Positions 7,013-9,608 of a stretch of 9,608 nucleotides of DNA are shown piece by piece (position 1 is the stretch's first letter; each line of letters starts with the position of its first letter). The notes beneath the pieces were generated by a model. That model was not told the origin of the DNA and searched no databases. It saw only the letters and a list, made by a program, of their open reading frames with translations. The translations under genes and the position numbers were made by a program. The DNA comes from Candidatus Omnitrophota bacterium (GTDB lineage: Bacteria; Omnitrophota; Omnitrophia; Omnitrophales; JACQLI01), in contig JACQLI010000037.1 of NCBI GenBank assembly GCA_016204125.1, forward strand, positions 1-9,608, read 5' to 3'.

Positions 7013-7972
7013 TCATTTCAAGAAGGACTCGAAGGAGTCGCGATGGGTTTCAAGAAAGCGGAGGACTCGAGAAATGCCCTCACGATTTTTGATTTCAGCC
7101 TGCAACCGAACACCTTTTTTTTCAAAGCCCTTAAAGTGTTCAAGGCGGATTTCCTTTGTTTGTTCTACCTTTTGCTTCAAGCAATCGAAATTTTTCTCCA
7201 TCTCTGAAAGCCTCGGGAAACGAAGCAGGCGAATAGCAGTAAAAAACCTTTCCCCTTTTGCCCTAGCATCCTCCTTCAGGTGCATGAGGATAGCTTGAAT
7301 GGTGTTTTCTTCCATCAACCCTCCAAGTGAAACCCTTTTTATTTTCTTCAAATCGAAAATCCACTCTGAGATCAGAATCAGTTGATTGGTAGTCAAGTGG
7401 ACTTTACCGAAAACACCTTCAACCAATAACAGCTGTTCCTCTTTAGAAAAGCGATTCAACGACGAAGCGCCTCGGAAAGGGATTTTTTTCTCATAGATCA
7501 GAATATGGATTTCTCGTATGAGCCGTGAGACTTGCTGCAGTTCTTCAAGAAATGCCCGTTCGCAAGGAAGGCCAAGAGCGGGCAAAATATCTTGTTGAAT
7601 CTCCTCGAGGGAGAATCCAAAATCTGTTTTCGCCTTGCAAACTGTAATCATCCGATCGAGATCTGAGAATTGCTGATTCCAATTGGAAAAAAGAGAGAGA
7701 AGAAAGAGCTCCTTTTTCGAAAAATCATCTTGGATAACATGCGCTGACAAGGTCGAAAGTTTCCTTTTGCGGGCAAAGAGAAAGCGCTTATGCCCTGAAA
7801 CGACAGTCCATTTCTGATTTGCATCCCGAACAACAAGAATAGGAAGGAGAATACCCTTCCTTTCGAAGTGACTCTCCAACCCAGGATCTTCGTAATGAAA
7901 TCTGAAACCGTATGGGAATTCGAGAGAAATCTGAGCGGTAGGAATCAATTCGAAGTTAGAGTTTCTTTCCAT
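7013..7972 (-). CDS. ParB-like protein (ParB/Srx N-terminal domain plus helical region)
   Basis: This 319-residue soluble protein begins with a ParB-type N-terminal domain (about 8-80): LIPTAQISLEF, then KGILLPILVV, then the signature VVSGHKRFLFARKRKL. The GHKR fits the GxxR of the ParB C-motif (GERR in partition proteins). The second nucleotide-binding box, ENxxR in canonical CTP-binding ParBs, appears as SNWNQ (96-100) and lacks the arginine. A region resembling the ParB helix-turn-helix follows (FSLEEIQQDILPALGLPCERAF..., about 120-152), then a segment like the ParB linker (IHILIYEKKIPFRGASSL, about 155-172). The C-terminus from about 254 is strongly charged and helical, possibly coiled coil. 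The ATG lies 28 bases inside the 3' end of the upstream protease gene, with only a weak GAG at Shine-Dalgarno distance. No ParA is in the window, so a role in segregation is unproven; DNA binding or regulation is possible. Confidence 0.72.
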   Translation of the reverse strand: MERNSNFELIPTAQISLEFPYGFRFHYEDPGLESHFERKGILLPILVVRDANQKWTVVSGHKRFLFARKRKLSTLSAHVIQDDFSKKELFLLSLFSNWNQQFSDLDRMITVCKAKTDFGFSLEEIQQDILPALGLPCERAFLEELQQVSRLIREIHILIYEKKIPFRGASSLNRFSKEEQLLLVEGVFGKVHLTTNQLILISEWIFDLKKIKRVSLGGLMEENTIQAILMHLKEDARAKGERFFTAIRLLRFPRLSEMEKNFDCLKQKVEQTKEIRLEHFKGFEKKGVRLQAEIKNREGISRVLRFLETHRDSFESFLK

Positions 7973-9608
7973 CGCTTCTCAAGTTCCAGGGGTGAAATTT
8001 TTAGGACTTCCTGGATCACGTCGTGGGTATCTTTTCCTTGAGCATAAGTTTCGAGCATCTGTTTGACGCGAAACATGCCGTATCTTCCAACGATATAATT
8101 GACCACCTGATAAGCCTGATCATAAAAAAGCGCTACCTCAAGGGGATCGTTTAATCCTTGAATCTGTTCCTGCGAAAAAAGGGAGGGCAATGGAAGAAGC
8201 GTGTTGGTGCGAACTGCCGCTTTAAAAACCCGCGGATCCCTTGGTTCGATTTTGGCTTCCTCGTAAACCGCTAGGCCTTCGTTGAGCCAAGCGGGACATC
8301 GAGCCCTGCTTATTTCTACAACGAAAGCATGAGTCACCTCGTGCTGCACGATCTTCTGAATCTCCTTATCCGCGAATCCTTTCTTGTAAGCAGGGAGACG
8401 AACCTTTCCATCATAAAGACCGCTTGACCAGTGAGGGGCCCCGCTTAAGTTTCTAAATTCTTTCTCATCATATAGAAGAACGGCGACTTTGTGTTTGAAA
8501 AAATATCCAAAGTCTTGCCCTACCGATCGATAGGTAGTGCGCAGGAGCTCCCGAAGCTCAAACCCTTCGAATCTTTTCTCTTCTCCATGGTATTTGATAA
8601 TGAAATGCTCTTCCTGATAAGTGGAAAGTCCTGACTCAACTTTTTTTTCCTTTTGAATCTTCAAAATTTTCTCTTTGAGACTGGTCTGAGCCCTCAGCCG
8701 ATAAGCTGACTCATAATGCTTTTCAGCTTCATCCAGCTTTTGTTCGTAATAGGCAATATCTCCTAGCAACTCATAGGCAAAAGGATTTTTAGAGTCATAC
8801 CGAAGAGAATCTTGCAGAACCTGACGGGCAAGATCGTATTCTTTCTTTTGATAAAACTCGACTGCCTGGTTATAAAGATCGATGGCTATCGGAACCTTAA
8901 CGCCTGTTGTGTTTTTGGGATCTCCGTAGAAATAACTTAATATTTCAGTCCTCCCACGCATCTCTACTGCCTTACGGGCCTCTTCTCTTTCTGAGTCCTC
9001 CTTTGCAGCAAAACTTAAAGACGCTGAGTTCAGAAGGAAAAAAAAGGCGAAACATGTGACCATTGATTTTGCCATACGAATTCTTTCTTCAATCGGCGGA
9101 TGGGTATAAAACCACCAAACAACGAGAGGATGCGGTTTAGGATTGGTTAGATTCAAACGCGCCAGCTTTTCCATGGCAGGAATAAAGCCTCCTGAACCTA
9201 CGGCTTTTAAGGAGAACCTATCGGCCTCTCTCTCCCGCCAGCGTGAATAGGCATTGCTTAAAGGGTTCAGGAGAAGTCCAAAGAAATAAAACATAAGATA
9301 AAGAAGCGGAAATGCAGCCAAATCCCCTACTCCCTTGTAACCAAGATGGGGCGTTAAAAAACCCAGGACGTGGAAGACAAGGGCAAAGCTCACGAAAGAT
9401 GTGATGAGATTAAATCCAAAATGATGCCAGATATCGCGATGCTTAAAATGACCCAACTCGTGGGCTACAACACTTTCGATTTCATCAACTGTGAAATTTT
9501 GAATGAGGGTATCACTTAAGACAAGACGCTTGGTCCGACCTATCCCTGCAAACATGGCATTCGCCTTCTTGGTCGTTTTGCTGAGGTTGAGTGAATAGAC
9601 ATTCTCAA
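7945..9608 (-). CDS. Fused M48 (Ste24-like) metalloprotease / TPR / second HEXXH peptidase (5' partial)
   Basis: The frame is open to the window edge, so the N-terminus is missing; 553 residues are visible. The first visible residues ENVYSLNLSKTTKKANAMFAGIGRT match the Ste24 family (M48A). The zinc site HELGH is at 9462-9448, two membrane helices follow, and the third ligand lies in SRWREREAD (Glu codon 9234-9232, four before Asp). WFYTHPPIEERIRM closes the M48 part. Without a stop the frame continues into a signal-peptide-like segment (9075-9004), TPR-like helices (about 8900-8680), and a second gluzincin domain with HEVTH (8343-8329) and WLNEGLAVYEE (ligand Glu 8280-8278), as in the 'peptidase MA' family. 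Predicted topology puts the M48 site in the cytoplasm and the second domain in the periplasm. Both zinc sites look intact. It could instead be two proteins, the second starting at 9075 or 9063. Substrates are unknown; M48 proteases often act in membrane-protein quality control. Confidence 0.85.
   Translation of the reverse strand, partial: ENVYSLNLSKTTKKANAMFAGIGRTKRLVLSDTLIQNFTVDEIESVVAHELGHFKHRDIWHHFGFNLITSFVSFALVFHVLGFLTPHLGYKGVGDLAAFPLLYLMFYFFGLLLNPLSNAYSRWREREADRFSLKAVGSGGFIPAMEKLARLNLTNPKPHPLVVWWFYTHPPIEERIRMAKSMVTCFAFFFLLNSASLSFAAKEDSEREEARKAVEMRGRTEILSYFYGDPKNTTGVKVPIAIDLYNQAVEFYQKKEYDLARQVLQDSLRYDSKNPFAYELLGDIAYYEQKLDEAEKHYESAYRLRAQTSLKEKILKIQKEKKVESGLSTYQEEHFIIKYHGEEKRFEGFELRELLRTTYRSVGQDFGYFFKHKVAVLLYDEKEFRNLSGAPHWSSGLYDGKVRLPAYKKGFADKEIQKIVQHEVTHAFVVEISRARCPAWLNEGLAVYEEAKIEPRDPRVFKAAVRTNTLLPLPSLFSQEQIQGLNDPLEVALFYDQAYQVVNYIVGRYGMFRVKQMLETYAQGKDTHDVIQEVLKISPLELEKRWKETLTSN
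9004..9075 (-). other. Internal signal-anchor / possible second translation start in the protease fusion
   Basis: The 24 residues encoded here read as a classical signal peptide: MAKSMVTC, a hydrophobic core FAFFFLLNSASLSF, then AAK. It sits exactly where the M48 homology ends. ATGs occur at 9075 and 9063, and purine-rich GAAGAAAG lies upstream of the first at near Shine-Dalgarno distance. In the fusion it would be a membrane-crossing anchor; with internal initiation it would export a separate TPR-gluzincin protein. An A8 run (plus strand 9038-9045) falls inside it. Confidence 0.55.

Noticed and set aside
7013..7972. ParB-like gene as part of a plasmid partition locus or mobile element
   Set aside because: There is no parA, replication gene, integrase, or parS-like palindrome in the window, and the neighbours are ordinary chromosomal genes.
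9038..9045. A8 run (U8 in the mRNA) at the protease-fusion junction as a programmed frameshift or assembly error
   Set aside because: A one-base deletion would stop the frame within a few codons (TGA), so slippage could yield an M48-only product. But 8-base homopolymers also occur elsewhere within genes (about 4853, 7114, 8641), and the signal-peptide-like sequence reads coherently across the run in the present frame.
1..9608. A dedicated anti-phage or other new multigene system
   Set aside because: Most genes are recognisable housekeeping, stress or transport families. The protease fusion and ParB-like gene are adjacent, but nothing in the sequence shows an effector-sensor arrangement.

Overview
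The window is about 9.6 kb of densely packed bacterial DNA. It holds nine protein-coding genes, all on the minus strand, so transcription runs from high to low coordinates. Neighbours are at most 54 bases apart and several overlap or abut. I see no RNA genes, mobile elements, CRISPR arrays or convincing terminators. Several products have N-terminal signal peptides, and a secreted Cu/Zn superoxide dismutase plus a BatD/BatE pair point to a Gram-negative-type bacterium with a periplasm. GC content looks moderate (mid-40s %, by eye). The phylum cannot be fixed from this sequence; BatD/BatE occur in Bacteroidota, spirochaetes, Bdellovibrio/delta-type groups and various uncultured lineages.

In order of transcription: (1) 9608-7945, 5'-truncated, a Ste24-type M48 metalloprotease fused in frame to a signal-anchor-like segment, TPR-like helices and a second HEXXH (gluzincin, 'peptidase MA') domain; (2) 7972-7013, an orphan ParB-like protein overlapping gene 1 by 28 bases; (3) 6996-5788, an MFS transporter; (4) 5733-5212, a secreted Cu/Zn superoxide dismutase with a very strong ribosome binding site; (5) 5178-3871, a second, unrelated MFS transporter; (6) 3836-3255, pyridoxamine 5'-phosphate oxidase (pdxH); (7) 3223-1328, BatD; (8) 1328-582, a BatE-like TPR/two-TM/SH3 protein; (9) 581-1, the N-terminal 193 codons of tryptophan synthase beta (trpB), cut by the window edge.

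The layout suggests one long unit or a few overlapping ones. The genes share no single known pathway, but two links stand out as inference. Superoxide dismutase, the O2-using PdxH and the Bat 'aerotolerance' proteins have an oxygen/oxidative-stress flavour. PdxH also makes PLP, the cofactor of TrpB two genes downstream. The most unusual item is the double metalloprotease, whose predicted topology puts one catalytic site on each side of the inner membrane. The ParB-like protein, lacking a ParA partner and with a degraded second nucleotide-binding motif, is the second item of interest. I did not find a clear new defence or mobile system here.
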